Shown here: positions 11,989 to 22,257 of the stretch, one piece after another
How the letters are laid out: each line of letters opens with the position of its first letter
Numbering within the stretch: position 1 is the stretch's first letter
Source: Helicobacter ibis
GTDB taxonomy: Bacteria > Campylobacterota > Campylobacteria > Campylobacterales > Helicobacteraceae
DNA length: 64,000 nt
NCBI RefSeq assembly: GCF_027859255.1
Contig: NZ_JAQHXR010000003.1
Span: forward strand, 110,541 to 174,540
Reading direction: 5' to 3'
The notes under the pieces: model-generated
The model's input: only the letters and a program-made list of their open reading frames with translations
Told to the model about the DNA's origin: nothing
Databases searched by the model: none
Program-made: the position numbers and the translations under genes

Positions 11989-13136
11989 TGTTCTAATATT
12001 TTAATCACCCTATCTTGCTCATCATCGCTAAGGCTTGGGAATATAGGTAAAGATATAGTGTGTTTATAATATTTTTCTGCTTCTTTAAAATCACCCTTCT
12101 TAAAGCCAAATCTTGCATAGAATGGTTGTAAATGTATGGGGATATAGTGTATTTGCACTCCTATTTTTGAATCTAGGAATTTTTTTACTAATTTTTTTCG
12201 TGATATTTCGCTATTTTTTGTAAGCAAAATAGGGTATAAGTGGTATGCACTATAGTTGTAAGATGTAACAAATGGAGTGATTACTTCCAAGTGTTCTAGC
12301 TTTTTGTTGTATTTTTCTGCAATTTTGTTTCGCTTGTATGTGTATGAATCTAGTCTTTCTAATTGAGAGATTCCTAAAGATGCTGATATATCATTTAAGC
12401 GATAGTTGAATCCCAAGATTTGTTGTTCGTAATACCAAGGAGAATCTTTTTTAGGATTATCAAACTCTTCTATGTTTTTTGTGATGCCATGGCTTCTTAG
12501 TATTTGCATTTTTTTAGCTAGTGCTTGATTGTTTGTCGTTGCTATCCCGCCTTCCCCTGTTGTGATTGGTTTTACTGGGTGGAAGCTAAAGATAGATATA
12601 TCGCTATATCTGCAACCACCAATTTTATCTCCCCTATATCTCCCACCTAATGCATGTGAGGCATCTTCAATGATTTTAAATCCATATCTTAATGATAGTT
12701 TATATAAAGCCTCCATGTCGCAACTTTGTCCAGCAAAATGCACAGCTACAATTACTTTTGGGAGTTTATGTTTTTTTGTTTTTTTAAGTTTAGATTCTAA
12801 ATAGTCTATATCTATGTTGTATGTCTTTGAATTTATATCTATAAAATCAACCTTAGCATCACAATAAACCCCGCAATTGCTAGAAGCAACAAAGCTAATA
12901 GGGCTAGTCCATAGAAAATCACCCTTTTTAAGTCCCAAAGCAAGACATGCAATATGCAATGCAGAAGTTGCACTATTTGTGCTTATGGCATATTTTGCAT
13001 GCACATATTTTGCTACTTTTTCTTCAAACTCTAATACTTTTGGACCTTGAGTTATAAATGGTGATTTTAAAACACTAACAACACTATCGATGTCTTCTTG
13101 TAATATTTCTTGTTTCCCATAAGGTATAAAGTCCAT
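11970..13136 (-). CDS. pseC: UDP-4-amino-4,6-dideoxy-N-acetyl-beta-L-altrosamine transaminase
   Basis: A 388-residue PLP-dependent sugar aminotransferase of the DegT/DnrJ/EryC1 family. The lysine that binds PLP lies in SFHPVKPITTGEGG (Lys ~188), and IIEDASHALGG is the conserved cofactor segment. It aminates the 4-keto product of PseB in pseudaminic acid synthesis. It lies 15 bases downstream of pseB and overlaps pseF. Later pathway steps (PseH, PseG, PseI) are not in the window. Confidence 0.95.
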   Translation of the reverse strand: MDFIPYGKQEILQEDIDSVVSVLKSPFITQGPKVLEFEEKVAKYVHAKYAISTNSATSALHIACLALGLKKGDFLWTSPISFVASSNCGVYCDAKVDFIDINSKTYNIDIDYLESKLKKTKKHKLPKVIVAVHFAGQSCDMEALYKLSLRYGFKIIEDASHALGGRYRGDKIGGCRYSDISIFSFHPVKPITTGEGGIATTNNQALAKKMQILRSHGITKNIEEFDNPKKDSPWYYEQQILGFNYRLNDISASLGISQLERLDSYTYKRNKIAEKYNKKLEHLEVITPFVTSYNYSAYHLYPILLTKNSEISRKKLVKKFLDSKIGVQIHYIPIHLQPFYARFGFKKGDFKEAEKYYKHTISLPIFPSLSDDEQDRVIKILEQCVAKK

Positions 13137-13151
13137 AAATCCCCCTAAACT

Positions 13152-14147
<996 letters not shown>

Positions 14148-14165
14148 TTATTCTAGCTTTTAGTA

Positions 14166-14171
14166 ATTATA
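14166..14171 (-). promoter_or_regulatory. Predicted -10 box upstream of pseB
   Basis: Reads TATAAT on the minus strand, about 28 bases before the pseB ATG. No convincing -35 is seen at 17 bases upstream, and no sigma-28 or sigma-54 consensus is evident. Confidence 0.4.
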
Positions 14172-14215
14172 ACAAAAGATAGTTTTACTTTAGAATCTAT
14201 TTAGATGACAAGTTT

Positions 14216-14233
14216 GCGTGGGGATTCCCACGC
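14216..14233 (-). terminator. Hairpin immediately after the clpB stop codon
   Basis: GCGTGGG and CCCACGC form a perfect 7-bp GC-rich stem with a 4-base loop directly abutting the clpB stop. There is no T run after it on the minus strand, so it may be a weak terminator or a 3' end stabiliser. Confidence 0.5.
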
Positions 14234-16807
14234 TTAGTTTATTTTTACCTTTATTTCATCATTTTCTGTATAGAAGCTAACTTTGCTATCTTCTTTGACT
14301 TTCCCTTCTAAGATGAGTTCTGCTAATCTATCTTCTATCTCTTCATATAATGCCCTCTTTAGCGGTCTAGCACCATAGATAGGGTCAAAGCCAACTTTTG
14401 CTATAAATTCTTTTGCACTAGATTCTAGCTCTAAGCTTATGCCTCTTTCACTTACTTTCTTTTGGATATTTTTAAAGAGAATATCCACAATATGCGTAAT
14501 TTGCTCCAATCCTAGAGGGTTAAAGATAATAATATCATCTAATCGGTTTAAAAATTCGGGCTTAAAATATCCTTTTAATGCTTCGTGCACTGACTTTTCC
14601 CTTGTCGCTTCATCGCTAATTTCTAAAATCTTATCACTTGCAATATTGCTTGTTAGGATAATAATTGTGTTTCTAAAATCAATAGTTACACCTTTATTAT
14701 CCGTTAGCCTTCCATCATCAAGCACTTGAAGAAGCATGTTAAATACATCTGGGTGTGCCTTTTCTATCTCATCAAAAAGCACCACGCTATAAGGCTTTCT
14801 CCTTATTGCTTCTGTTAGTTGTCCGCCTTCTTCATAGCCTACATATCCCGGAGGTGCTCCTACAAGGCGAGAGGCTGCGTGCTTTTCCATATATTCGCTC
14901 ATATCGATTCTTATTAGATTTTTCTCACTATCAAAGAGGAATCTAGCTAGAGTTTTAGCTGATTCTGTCTTTCCAACTCCCGTAGGTCCTAAGAATAAAA
15001 AGCTTCCAATAGGTCTATTTAACTCACTTAATCCTGCTTTATTTCTCTTTATAGCCATAGCTATTGCCTTTAGTGCTTTATCTTGTCCTACTACATCTTT
15101 TTTTAGCTCATCTTCTATGCCTAAGATCCTGTCTTTTTCATCTTGTAGCATTTTCTTTATTGGGATTTGTGTCCATCTGCTAACTACTGATGCGATAGAT
15201 TCTGGAGTTACTGCATTTCTTAGAAGTGTACCACTCTCTTGCATTTTTTCCCATTTTTCATTTTGGTTTGCTAACTCCTTTTCAAGCTCTGGAATCTTTC
15301 CATAATCAATTTCAGCTGCTTTATTAAAGTCGCTATTTCGCTTTGCTAACTCACTTTGAGTTTTTAGAGAATCTATTTCACTTTTAATCTTTGCTATTGC
15401 ATTAAAAACTTGTTTTTCGTTTTCAAATTGTGCTAAAAGTGCGTTTTTTTGCTCTTCTTTGTTGCTTAGCTCTTTGTTTATCTCATCTAATCTTGCGTTA
15501 TTTCTCTCGCTTTTTTCCATAAGCAGTGCTTCTTTTTCTACTTGCAAGCTTTCTATTTCTCTTTTTACTTTTGAGAGTTCGCTTGGTTCAGATTCTATTT
15601 GCATTTTTAGCTCTGCTGCTGCTTCGTCTATTAAGTCAATTGCTTTATCAGGTAAGAATCTATCAGTGATATAGCGATTACTTAGCTTTGCTGCTGCAAC
15701 TAATGCACCATCATGTATGCTTACATTATGATGAGCTTCAAGTCTTTCTTTTATGCCACGCAGGATTTGTAAGGCTTCATTTACGCTTGGCTCATTTAGA
15801 TTTACAGGTTGGAATCTCCTCTGTAATGCTGCATCTTTTTCAAAATATTTTCTATATTCTTTAAGCGTTGTAGCACCTATTGTGTGGAGTTCTCCTCTTG
15901 CAAGGGCAGGTTTTAGGATATTTGCTGCATCCATACTTCCTTCACTTGCCCCAGCTCCAACAATAGTGTGAATCTCATCAATAAACAAAATAATATTTCC
16001 ACTTTTTTTAACTTCATCGATGACTTTTTTAAGTCTATCTTCAAACTCTCCTCTATACTTTGCACCTGCGATTAATGCACTCATATCAAGGGCAACTACC
16101 TTTTTGTTTTGCAGTGATAGCGGGACTTCTTTTTTGATGATTCTTTGTGCTAAGCCCTCTACAACTGCAGTTTTCCCAACTCCGGGTTCGCCAAGTAAGA
16201 TAGGATTGTTTTTTGTCTTTCTTATTAGGATTTGCATCATATGTGTGATTTCTTCATCTCTCCCAATTACTGGGTCTAGCTTTCCTTCTAGTGCTTTTTG
16301 TGTTAAATCAATGCCAAATTTTTCTAAAGATTCTAAGTTTTCATCTGCACTTTTGCTATCAATCTTAGCGCCACCACGCATAGATTCTATTGTCTTTTTT
16401 AGCTCATTTATGTCTAAAAATTTCGCAAACAAGCTTTTAATTGGCTCATCATTTAGGCTGGAGTTTATAAAGCAATCAATGGCAATATAGCTATCTCCCA
16501 TTTTTGTAGCTAAGCCTTCAGCCTTGCTTAGAGATTCGCTTAGCTCTCTACTTATTTTTAGATTATCTTTGCTGACATTTGAGCTTTGTGGGAGTGTTTT
16601 TGCTATGCTTTGTGCTTCAAGCTCTAGTGCATTTTTGTCAATATTTAGGCGGTTTAGTGCTTGGTTTAGAAGAGAGTTTGTATTGGTTAGCATAGCCCAA
16701 AAAAGATGTATGCTTTGTATTTCTTGGTTTTTATTATGCAAAGCTAGTGAAGCACCTTGTTCTAGTGCTTCTTGCATTTGGTTGGTTAATTTCTCTAGTA
16801 AATTCAT
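14234..16807 (-). CDS. clpB: ATP-dependent disaggregase ClpB
   Basis: An 857-residue Hsp100 protein: Clp N-domain (1-~145), first AAA domain with GEPGVGKT at ~204-211, a long coiled-coil M-domain (~400-520), second AAA domain with GPTGVGKT at ~605-612, and a C-terminal D2-small domain. With DnaK it resolubilises aggregated proteins after heat stress. The M-domain separates it from ClpA and ClpC. ATG at 16807 follows a strong GGAGG. A consensus sigma-70 promoter with an HspR-like inverted repeat lies upstream. Confidence 0.97.
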   Translation of the reverse strand: MNLLEKLTNQMQEALEQGASLALHNKNQEIQSIHLFWAMLTNTNSLLNQALNRLNIDKNALELEAQSIAKTLPQSSNVSKDNLKISRELSESLSKAEGLATKMGDSYIAIDCFINSSLNDEPIKSLFAKFLDINELKKTIESMRGGAKIDSKSADENLESLEKFGIDLTQKALEGKLDPVIGRDEEITHMMQILIRKTKNNPILLGEPGVGKTAVVEGLAQRIIKKEVPLSLQNKKVVALDMSALIAGAKYRGEFEDRLKKVIDEVKKSGNIILFIDEIHTIVGAGASEGSMDAANILKPALARGELHTIGATTLKEYRKYFEKDAALQRRFQPVNLNEPSVNEALQILRGIKERLEAHHNVSIHDGALVAAAKLSNRYITDRFLPDKAIDLIDEAAAELKMQIESEPSELSKVKREIESLQVEKEALLMEKSERNNARLDEINKELSNKEEQKNALLAQFENEKQVFNAIAKIKSEIDSLKTQSELAKRNSDFNKAAEIDYGKIPELEKELANQNEKWEKMQESGTLLRNAVTPESIASVVSRWTQIPIKKMLQDEKDRILGIEDELKKDVVGQDKALKAIAMAIKRNKAGLSELNRPIGSFLFLGPTGVGKTESAKTLARFLFDSEKNLIRIDMSEYMEKHAASRLVGAPPGYVGYEEGGQLTEAIRRKPYSVVLFDEIEKAHPDVFNMLLQVLDDGRLTDNKGVTIDFRNTIIILTSNIASDKILEISDEATREKSVHEALKGYFKPEFLNRLDDIIIFNPLGLEQITHIVDILFKNIQKKVSERGISLELESSAKEFIAKVGFDPIYGARPLKRALYEEIEDRLAELILEGKVKEDSKVSFYTENDEIKVKIN

Positions 16808-16842
16808 AATATCCTCCTATGGATAAGTTAAATTTACAAGCA

Positions 16843-16871
16843 TTATATAACCTTAGTCAATCATTGTCAAG
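16843..16871 (-). promoter_or_regulatory. clpB promoter, consensus sigma-70
   Basis: On the minus strand TTGACA (16866-16871) is followed by 17 bases and TATAAT (16843-16848), a perfect match to both consensus hexamers. Transcription should start near 16836, about 28 bases before the clpB ATG. Confidence 0.85.
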
Positions 16872-16872
16872 T
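16852..16872 (-). promoter_or_regulatory. Possible HspR operator (HAIR-like inverted repeat) over the clpB promoter
   Basis: The minus strand reads CTTGACA, 7 bases, ACTAAGG. The HAIR consensus bound by HspR is CTTGAGT-N7-ACTCAAG; each half matches 5 of 7 with the correct spacing. It covers the -35 hexamer and most of the spacer, a position suited to repression. Confidence 0.5.
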
Positions 16873-16910
16873 TTTATAATAACAAAATGCTAAATATTTA
16901 TGAGTGTATA

Positions 16911-17594
16911 TTATTTCAATGCAAGCTCGACCGCCTTTTTAATGTGTATTTTGGTTGTATCAAAGAGTTTTATTTTGCAATCTTGCTCTTGTATAAGCAT
17001 ACCAATTTCTGTGCAACCTAAGATTACTGCTTCTGCTTCTTTATAGGATTCTATGATTTGTAAATATTTCTTTTTAGAATCTTCTAAAACCTTTCCTTGA
17101 CATAGTTCATCAAATATAATTGAATTTACAATTTCCATTTCTTCATTATTTGGGATTATTGTCTCTATTTTAAAGTTCTGCAAAATATCTTTATAAAAGC
17201 TCTCACTCATAGTAAATTTCGTGCCTAGAAGTAATGCTTTTTTTATATTGTTATTTTTTAACTCTTCTCCAAGAGATTCTGCTATATGGATAAAAGGAGT
17301 TTTAACTTGTTGTGTAATAATTGGCAATACTTTGTGCATTGTGTTTGTAGCAATTAGTATAAAATCTACTCCTATTTTTTCTAAACTCAATGCTGCTTTA
17401 CTTAGAATCTCTGCACTCTCTTGCCATTTATTTTCTCTTTGTAATTTTGCGATTTCTTCAAAATTTAGACTAAGAAGTGCGATTTTAGCGGAGTTTAGCC
17501 CACCTAGATTCTTTCTTACTAGCTCGTTTATACCTTGATAGTAGCTAAGAGTGCTCTCAAAACTCATTCCGCCGATAATTCCTATTGTTTTCAT
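16911..17594 (-). CDS. Aspartate/glutamate racemase family protein, YgeA-like
   Basis: A 227-residue member of the Asp/Glu racemase superfamily. One active-site position is Thr83 in ATNTMHK and the other Cys194 in GCTEIGML. The Thr/Cys pair, rather than Cys/Cys, is the pattern of the E. coli YgeA-type amino acid racemase. It probably racemises an amino acid by proton exchange without PLP; the substrate is not determined. It follows the DUF3343 gene by 8 bases and so appears to be the last gene of the yedE cluster. Confidence 0.85.
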   Translation of the reverse strand: MKTIGIIGGMSFESTLSYYQGINELVRKNLGGLNSAKIALLSLNFEEIAKLQRENKWQESAEILSKAALSLEKIGVDFILIATNTMHKVLPIITQQVKTPFIHIAESLGEELKNNNIKKALLLGTKFTMSESFYKDILQNFKIETIIPNNEEMEIVNSIIFDELCQGKVLEDSKKKYLQIIESYKEAEAVILGCTEIGMLIQEQDCKIKLFDTTKIHIKKAVELALK

Positions 17595-17602
17595 AAAAAT
17601 CC

Positions 17603-17818
17603 TTATTTTAGTTTTATTTCGTATTCTAAATTTTTGTCATTTAATACAAGATGTATTTTATCAATAGATTCTATCTCAAAATATATACAAACTCCACAAT
17701 CGCTACTTAGCTCTCTAGGAGTTGGCATTAGTTTTATGTTTATATTATGTGTTTTAAAAATTTCTTCTGCATAGAATGCATCAGCACTGCTATATACTAA
17801 AATATATCCACTTATCAC
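17603..17818 (-). CDS. DUF3343 small protein with CxxC
   Basis: A 71-residue protein of the DUF3343 type. It has the family's N-terminal beta-alpha pattern, MPTPRELSSDCGVC with a Cys pair at residues 41 and 44, and a hydrophobic strand. DUF3343 proteins occur beside yedE, yedF and cysteine desulfurase-like genes and are proposed to carry sulfur or selenium. Its start overlaps the stop of the desulfurase-like gene. Function is inferred only from these neighbours. Confidence 0.8.
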   Translation of the reverse strand: MISGYILVYSSADAFYAEEIFKTHNINIKLMPTPRELSSDCGVCIYFEIESIDKIHLVLNDKNLEYEIKLK

Positions 17819-18972
17819 TATTTCGCCTCTATTTCTTTAATTGCATAAATTAAATAGTCTATCTCATCTTTTGTATTAAATGCTCCAATGCTAACTCTAA
17901 TTGTGCCACCATATTTTAGAGTATCTAGGCATTTGTGTGTAGCAGGGGAGCAGTGAAGTCCGATTCTTGTGCATATATTATAAGTATCACTAAGCAAGAA
18001 TTCAACATCAGAAATACTTTTGTTTTTGATGATAAAAGATAGGTTAGCACCACTTGTGCCTTGTGTGGAGTATATATTAATATTATTTATTGTCTGTAAT
18101 TTTTCATATAAATATTCTTTTAAATTTGCTTTGTGATTATAAATATTATAAATTCCATAACTATAAATCCACTCTAGCGAATCTTTTAAATTTGTAATCC
18201 CATGCATATTGATAGTTCCGCTTTCGAATTTATCAGGTAAGAATCTTGGCTGATATTCTTCTTCGCTCAAACTTCCAGTTCCACCAAATATGAGTGGTTC
18301 TAGTAAATCTTCATCAAATTCCTTGCTTAAGCCCAAAACCCCAACACCCATAGTTGATAAAAGCCCCTTATGTCCGCTAAATGCTATTAAATCTACCTTT
18401 TTTAAAATATTATCCACAGGCAACACACCTACACTCTGACTAGCATCAAGCAAGAAGCATAGATTCTCATCTTTTGCAATTTGGCTTAATTCTTCTAGTG
18501 GGATTGTTGCACCATTTACATTATTTACATGCACACATGCAAGCATTCTAGCACCTTTGCAGAGTTCTTTTGCGCTTTGTAGAGAGATATTTCCAAATTC
18601 ATCTGTGGTAATTTCTCTAATTTCTATCCCTATTTTTTCTTTTAATGCATTTAGTGTGCGTTTTATTGCATTATGCTCCATTTGTGTTGTAACTACAATA
18701 TCTCCTCTTTTTAAGAAGCCTTGCAATGCTACATTTATTGCATGTGTTGCATTTAGGTGGAATAAAATTCTCTTTGGTTCTGTGCTGACTAATTGTGATA
18801 GCAATAATCTGCATCTATGCAGAATCCTGCCAGATTCTAGTGCTAAAGAATATACGCCCCTACTAGCATTTACCCCCGCATTATCTAAAAAGTTGTAAAA
18901 AGATTCTTGTAATATAGGAGCTTTTGGAAAGCTAGTTGAAGCATTATCAAAATATACTAGCTTTTTATCCAA
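17818..18972 (-). CDS. Class V aminotransferase, cysteine desulfurase-like (selenium-cluster type)
   Basis: A 384-residue PLP enzyme. The PLP Lys is in AFSGHKGL (Lys ~202), and RIGLHCSPATHK has a Cys (~341) where cysteine desulfurases and selenocysteine lyases carry the nucleophile. The product would be sulfur or selenium released from cysteine or selenocysteine. It resembles the branch of the family found beside YedE/YedF rather than IscS or SufS. It overlaps both the tusA-like gene upstream (8 bases) and the DUF3343 gene downstream (1 base). Confidence 0.9.
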   Translation of the reverse strand: MDKKLVYFDNASTSFPKAPILQESFYNFLDNAGVNASRGVYSLALESGRILHRCRLLLSQLVSTEPKRILFHLNATHAINVALQGFLKRGDIVVTTQMEHNAIKRTLNALKEKIGIEIREITTDEFGNISLQSAKELCKGARMLACVHVNNVNGATIPLEELSQIAKDENLCFLLDASQSVGVLPVDNILKKVDLIAFSGHKGLLSTMGVGVLGLSKEFDEDLLEPLIFGGTGSLSEEEYQPRFLPDKFESGTINMHGITNLKDSLEWIYSYGIYNIYNHKANLKEYLYEKLQTINNINIYSTQGTSGANLSFIIKNKSISDVEFLLSDTYNICTRIGLHCSPATHKCLDTLKYGGTIRVSIGAFNTKDEIDYLIYAIKEIEAK

Positions 18973-19186
18973 GCACTTCCTTTTTATTTAGCAAATACAC
19001 GCAATCTTCGCCATTTTCTAATATATTTACTTCATAGTTGTGATTCTTTGCTATTCTTTGAATATTTTCACTAGAAGTTCCACAACTGCACAGAATCTTT
19101 ATTGTCTCTACATTTTTATCAATTAGTGGTTTTAGTTGTAGCACAGGTTCAGGGCATGATAGCCCTCTTACATCTAATTCTTCCAT
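18965..19186 (-). CDS. TusA/YedF-like sulfurtransferase
   Basis: A 73-residue SirA/TusA-fold protein with the signature LDVRGLSCPEPVLQLK, where Cys11 in CPxP carries persulfide or perselenide. It is one domain only; the selenium-associated YedF proteins of other bacteria often have a second domain. It shares a 1-base overlap with yedE and overlaps the desulfurase-like gene, which suggests stepwise handing of sulfur or selenium between these products. Confidence 0.9.
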   Translation of the reverse strand: MEELDVRGLSCPEPVLQLKPLIDKNVETIKILCSCGTSSENIQRIAKNHNYEVNILENGEDCVYLLNKKEVLG

Positions 19187-20247
19187 TAAACTCTCCTCTC
19201 TTTAGCAAATATAGCAACAATAAGACAAAATATAATACCTAAAATAACGGTTATAGGTGCATTAGCAGTGATTCCAGCAGGAGAGCTTGCAATTGCAAAA
19301 TTATGTGCAAATGCAGCACCAAAGAGCAATCCAAACACAAACACTCCAGCATCGCCATCTCCTTCACCGGCTAAGACTAATTGCCTCCCCGGACAACCAC
19401 CTGCTAAAGTGAATGCAAGACTAGATAGGAGCATTCCTAAAAAATTCCAAATAGTATCATTATGTGCTATTGGTTGATTTATAAATCCCAGATGAAAGCT
19501 ACCAAGTGCCATGTTTGTTATAGCTGCTACTATTATTAGTGCTATTATTCCTTGCAGCATGTGAGTATCTTTAAATAATATACTATCTCTAAAGGCTGCA
19601 ATAGTGCAAAATCTACTTCTTTGAAAGATTCCGCCTAGCACTAGCCCAGCTATTAGCGATATTATAAGTGGTGCGTGTTGTGAAGCAGGACCTTTGGTGG
19701 ATTCCTTTATAAGTGTATTGTTATCAAAAACACCCCACATTAAAAGAGCAAATAATATAAATGCAAAAATAGGAAATGCTAGTCCAACTATCTTGCTTGT
19801 AGGGCGATTCCTACCAAGTGAAAAGCCTCTTTTTAAAAACACAAGCCCTATTATAACTCCAGCTAAAAAGCCAAAGATTCCAGCAATTGCACTTAAATCA
19901 CCTCCGCTTAGCCTAAGCCACATTCTCCATGGACAACCTAAAAATACTAAAGCCCCAATCATGGCAAATGCACCAAGCATGAATCTAACAATAGGTGCAG
20001 AACCGCTTCTAGCTCTAAACTCACCAAATATAAATGAAGCAATCAAAGCACCAAATATCAAACCAATAATCTCGGGTCTTATATATTGTAAAGTCCCTAT
20101 TTGATGTAAACTTATCGCACCTGCAATATCTCTAGTAAAACATGCGGCACACATTCCCATATTTCCGGGATTCCCAAAATATACTAAAATGGGTGCTGTA
20201 ACACCAAAAATTACCCCAGCAATAATGGGCAAAAAAGCCAATTTCAT
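19186..20247 (-). CDS. yedE: YedE-family putative selenium (or sulfur) transporter
   Basis: A 353-residue integral membrane protein of the YeeE/YedE family with about nine to ten hydrophobic segments. Family motifs with Cys are CAACFTRD near the N-terminus, LGCPWRMWLRLSGGD around residues 102-117, and AGGCPGRQL near the C-terminus. YeeE imports thiosulfate; YedE next to YedF and desulfurase genes is proposed to import a selenium compound. First gene of a five-gene run yedE, tusA-like, desulfurase-like, DUF3343, racemase. Confidence 0.9.
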   Translation of the reverse strand: MKLAFLPIIAGVIFGVTAPILVYFGNPGNMGMCAACFTRDIAGAISLHQIGTLQYIRPEIIGLIFGALIASFIFGEFRARSGSAPIVRFMLGAFAMIGALVFLGCPWRMWLRLSGGDLSAIAGIFGFLAGVIIGLVFLKRGFSLGRNRPTSKIVGLAFPIFAFILFALLMWGVFDNNTLIKESTKGPASQHAPLIISLIAGLVLGGIFQRSRFCTIAAFRDSILFKDTHMLQGIIALIIVAAITNMALGSFHLGFINQPIAHNDTIWNFLGMLLSSLAFTLAGGCPGRQLVLAGEGDGDAGVFVFGLLFGAAFAHNFAIASSPAGITANAPITVILGIIFCLIVAIFAKERRV

Positions 20248-20366
20248 AGTTTCTCCAAATCAAAAATTTTAAAACAGCAATTTAAATAATTACACAAAGA
20301 ATATTGTAAGAAGCATTAGAAGTGCTGTGTGCTTAAACCTTAAGCAATTGTTTATTGTAGCATAAA

Positions 20367-21083
20367 TTATTTTGTGTAGTCTCTAGCACCTTTGTATCGC
20401 GACGACCAAAATTGAGAGTCTAATTTAGCGACTTGCACTTTTTTGCCTTTGCTTGGAGCATGTATGAATTTATTATCTCCAACATACACGCCTACATGAT
20501 CTACTCTTTTTTTGTTTATAGAGAAAAACACCAAATCGCCAATTTGTAAATTGTTTCTTTGGACTTTTTTGCCAGAATTAAATTGAAGTAGAGAGTTTCT
20601 AGGTATATCAATTCCATTTAGCCTATATACCGTGTATGTAAGCCCACTGCAATCAAAGCCACTCTCTGAAGTGCCTCCCCATTTATATGGCACTCCTATA
20701 TATCCATATGTGCTTTTTTTAAGCTCCTCTCTTAATTCACTTGTGCTGTGTTTTTTGTTTGCTATCATTTTTGTTGGATTAATGATAAAAAAATCTTTAA
20801 AATATCCTCTTTTTTTGTATCTTTGTGCTTCTTTTGTTGCCTCATTTATGCTTCTATAATTTCCGAATCTAACTTTATAAAATCCATTGTCGTTAAACAA
20901 AAATGCTTCTAATCCGTTTTTATTTAACTTATCTACGAATCTCCATGCGTTGTTTGGGTTTTTGAAGCTACCTACTTGCACCAAATAGCCAACTTCCATC
21001 TTTGTGTTTTGTTGTGGGATATATTGCTTTGTGCTACAACCTGCAAAAATAATTATCAGTAATGTGTAAAGTAGAATCTTCAC
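20367..21083 (-). CDS. Lipoprotein with SPOR and NlpC/P60 domains
   Basis: A 238-residue predicted lipoprotein. The signal peptide ends in the lipobox FAGC (Cys16). Residues ~31-102 form a SPOR domain, which binds denuded peptidoglycan; residues ~118-238 form an NlpC/P60 endopeptidase with Cys145 in GFDCSGLTY, His196 in DHVGVYV and His208. It should cleave peptide stems in the cell wall, probably at the division site. The first base overlaps the end of the antiporter gene upstream. Confidence 0.93.
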   Translation of the reverse strand: MKILLYTLLIIIFAGCSTKQYIPQQNTKMEVGYLVQVGSFKNPNNAWRFVDKLNKNGLEAFLFNDNGFYKVRFGNYRSINEATKEAQRYKKRGYFKDFFIINPTKMIANKKHSTSELREELKKSTYGYIGVPYKWGGTSESGFDCSGLTYTVYRLNGIDIPRNSLLQFNSGKKVQRNNLQIGDLVFFSINKKRVDHVGVYVGDNKFIHAPSKGKKVQVAKLDSQFWSSRYKGARDYTK

Positions 21084-22246
21084 CTTTTTTCCTTTATGAA
21101 TTTGAAATTTGCAATAAATTTAATACATAGTATCAACAAGATTCCTTCTAGTAATGCTGCTAGGATAAATGTGTAATATTCTTCATTGTTTATTACATTA
21201 AATTGTTTTCCTAATTGTGCAGTGGCTACTAAAAATGTAAGTGGCATAGCATGGCTAAAGCCAAGCAATAATACTTTTTTATAAGAAGCAAAATATTTCT
21301 TATATATAAGCAATGCACCAATAGTTCGTATTAATACCATTACAAGTATTATCTGAAATACATTTGAGAATAAATAAGGGTGCTCTACTATTAGCTCCAA
21401 ATCTAGTGTAGAGCCAACATATATAAAAAATAAAGGTATAAAAAATCCAAACCCAAAGTCATTTAGCTTTTCTGCTAGTTGGCTATGATAGTGAAAATAT
21501 GTAGCTAGAATCATTCCTGCTAAAAATGCACCTAAGACAGATTCAAGTCCAAGCAAAGTTACAATCCCTATCATAACTAAAAACAACATAGAGCTAAATC
21601 TTATATCTTGATTTTTGCTAGATTCTTGTGGCATTAGCATAAATTTCAATGTAGGAAACCACCAAAATAAAATATCAGCTATTTTAAATATTCCAACAAT
21701 CGCAGTCAAAAACAAAAACAATATAAGCAGTGTCTCATATAGCTTCCAAGTTAGCCCATAAGAATAGCTACCATTTATTATAACAAGTATAATTATGCTG
21801 ATTAATTCTCCTAAGATTCCAATATTTAGTGATAATTGTAACCAGTCTGTGTTTTTTGGATATTCTTTAATTAGCATCATTATCATGCCTAAACTCATAA
21901 CAGACAATGCAGCTACATAAAATATGCTAATGTCCATATACCATACATAAAGCAATGCTAAAGCATACATTATAAACAAATATGAGAGGGCTGATTTTAA
22001 AAATGAAGCTCCAAGTTCTTTTAATGCTTTTAGATTCACCTCCAATCCGCACAAAAACATCAAAAACAAAAATCCGATATGTGCCATAAATTCTAATGAT
22101 TGAGAATGTGAAAATAAACCAAAATAAAATGCTATTGCACCAAGCATTATTTCTGTTACAACCAAAGGAAGTCGTAAGATACTACTAAGAAAAGGAGCAA
22201 CGACTATTAATACAGAAATAATCCCAAAACTAACAATGCTCTCCAC
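21080..22246 (-). CDS. Kef-type cation/proton antiporter (CPA2)
   Basis: A 388-residue membrane protein with about twelve hydrophobic segments, of the Na+/H+ exchanger (CPA2) superfamily. Recognisable parts are RLPLVVTEIMLGAIAF at the N-terminus and LESVLGAFLAGMILA in the middle. No RCK domain is fused, unlike KefB and KefC. It probably exchanges Na+ or K+ for protons across the inner membrane. It lies 11 bases after the RNase Y gene and overlaps the lipoprotein gene by 4 bases. Confidence 0.88.
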   Translation of the reverse strand: MESIVSFGIISVLIVVAPFLSSILRLPLVVTEIMLGAIAFYFGLFSHSQSLEFMAHIGFLFLMFLCGLEVNLKALKELGASFLKSALSYLFIMYALALLYVWYMDISIFYVAALSVMSLGMIMMLIKEYPKNTDWLQLSLNIGILGELISIIILVIINGSYSYGLTWKLYETLLILFLFLTAIVGIFKIADILFWWFPTLKFMLMPQESSKNQDIRFSSMLFLVMIGIVTLLGLESVLGAFLAGMILATYFHYHSQLAEKLNDFGFGFFIPLFFIYVGSTLDLELIVEHPYLFSNVFQIILVMVLIRTIGALLIYKKYFASYKKVLLLGFSHAMPLTFLVATAQLGKQFNVINNEEYYTFILAALLEGILLILCIKFIANFKFIKEKR

Positions 22247-22257
22247 AAAAATCCCCG

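Noticed and set aside
16020..16490. 156-codon frame on the plus strand inside clpB
   Set aside because: Ser/Phe-rich antisense of the conserved first AAA domain; no start signal or family resemblance.
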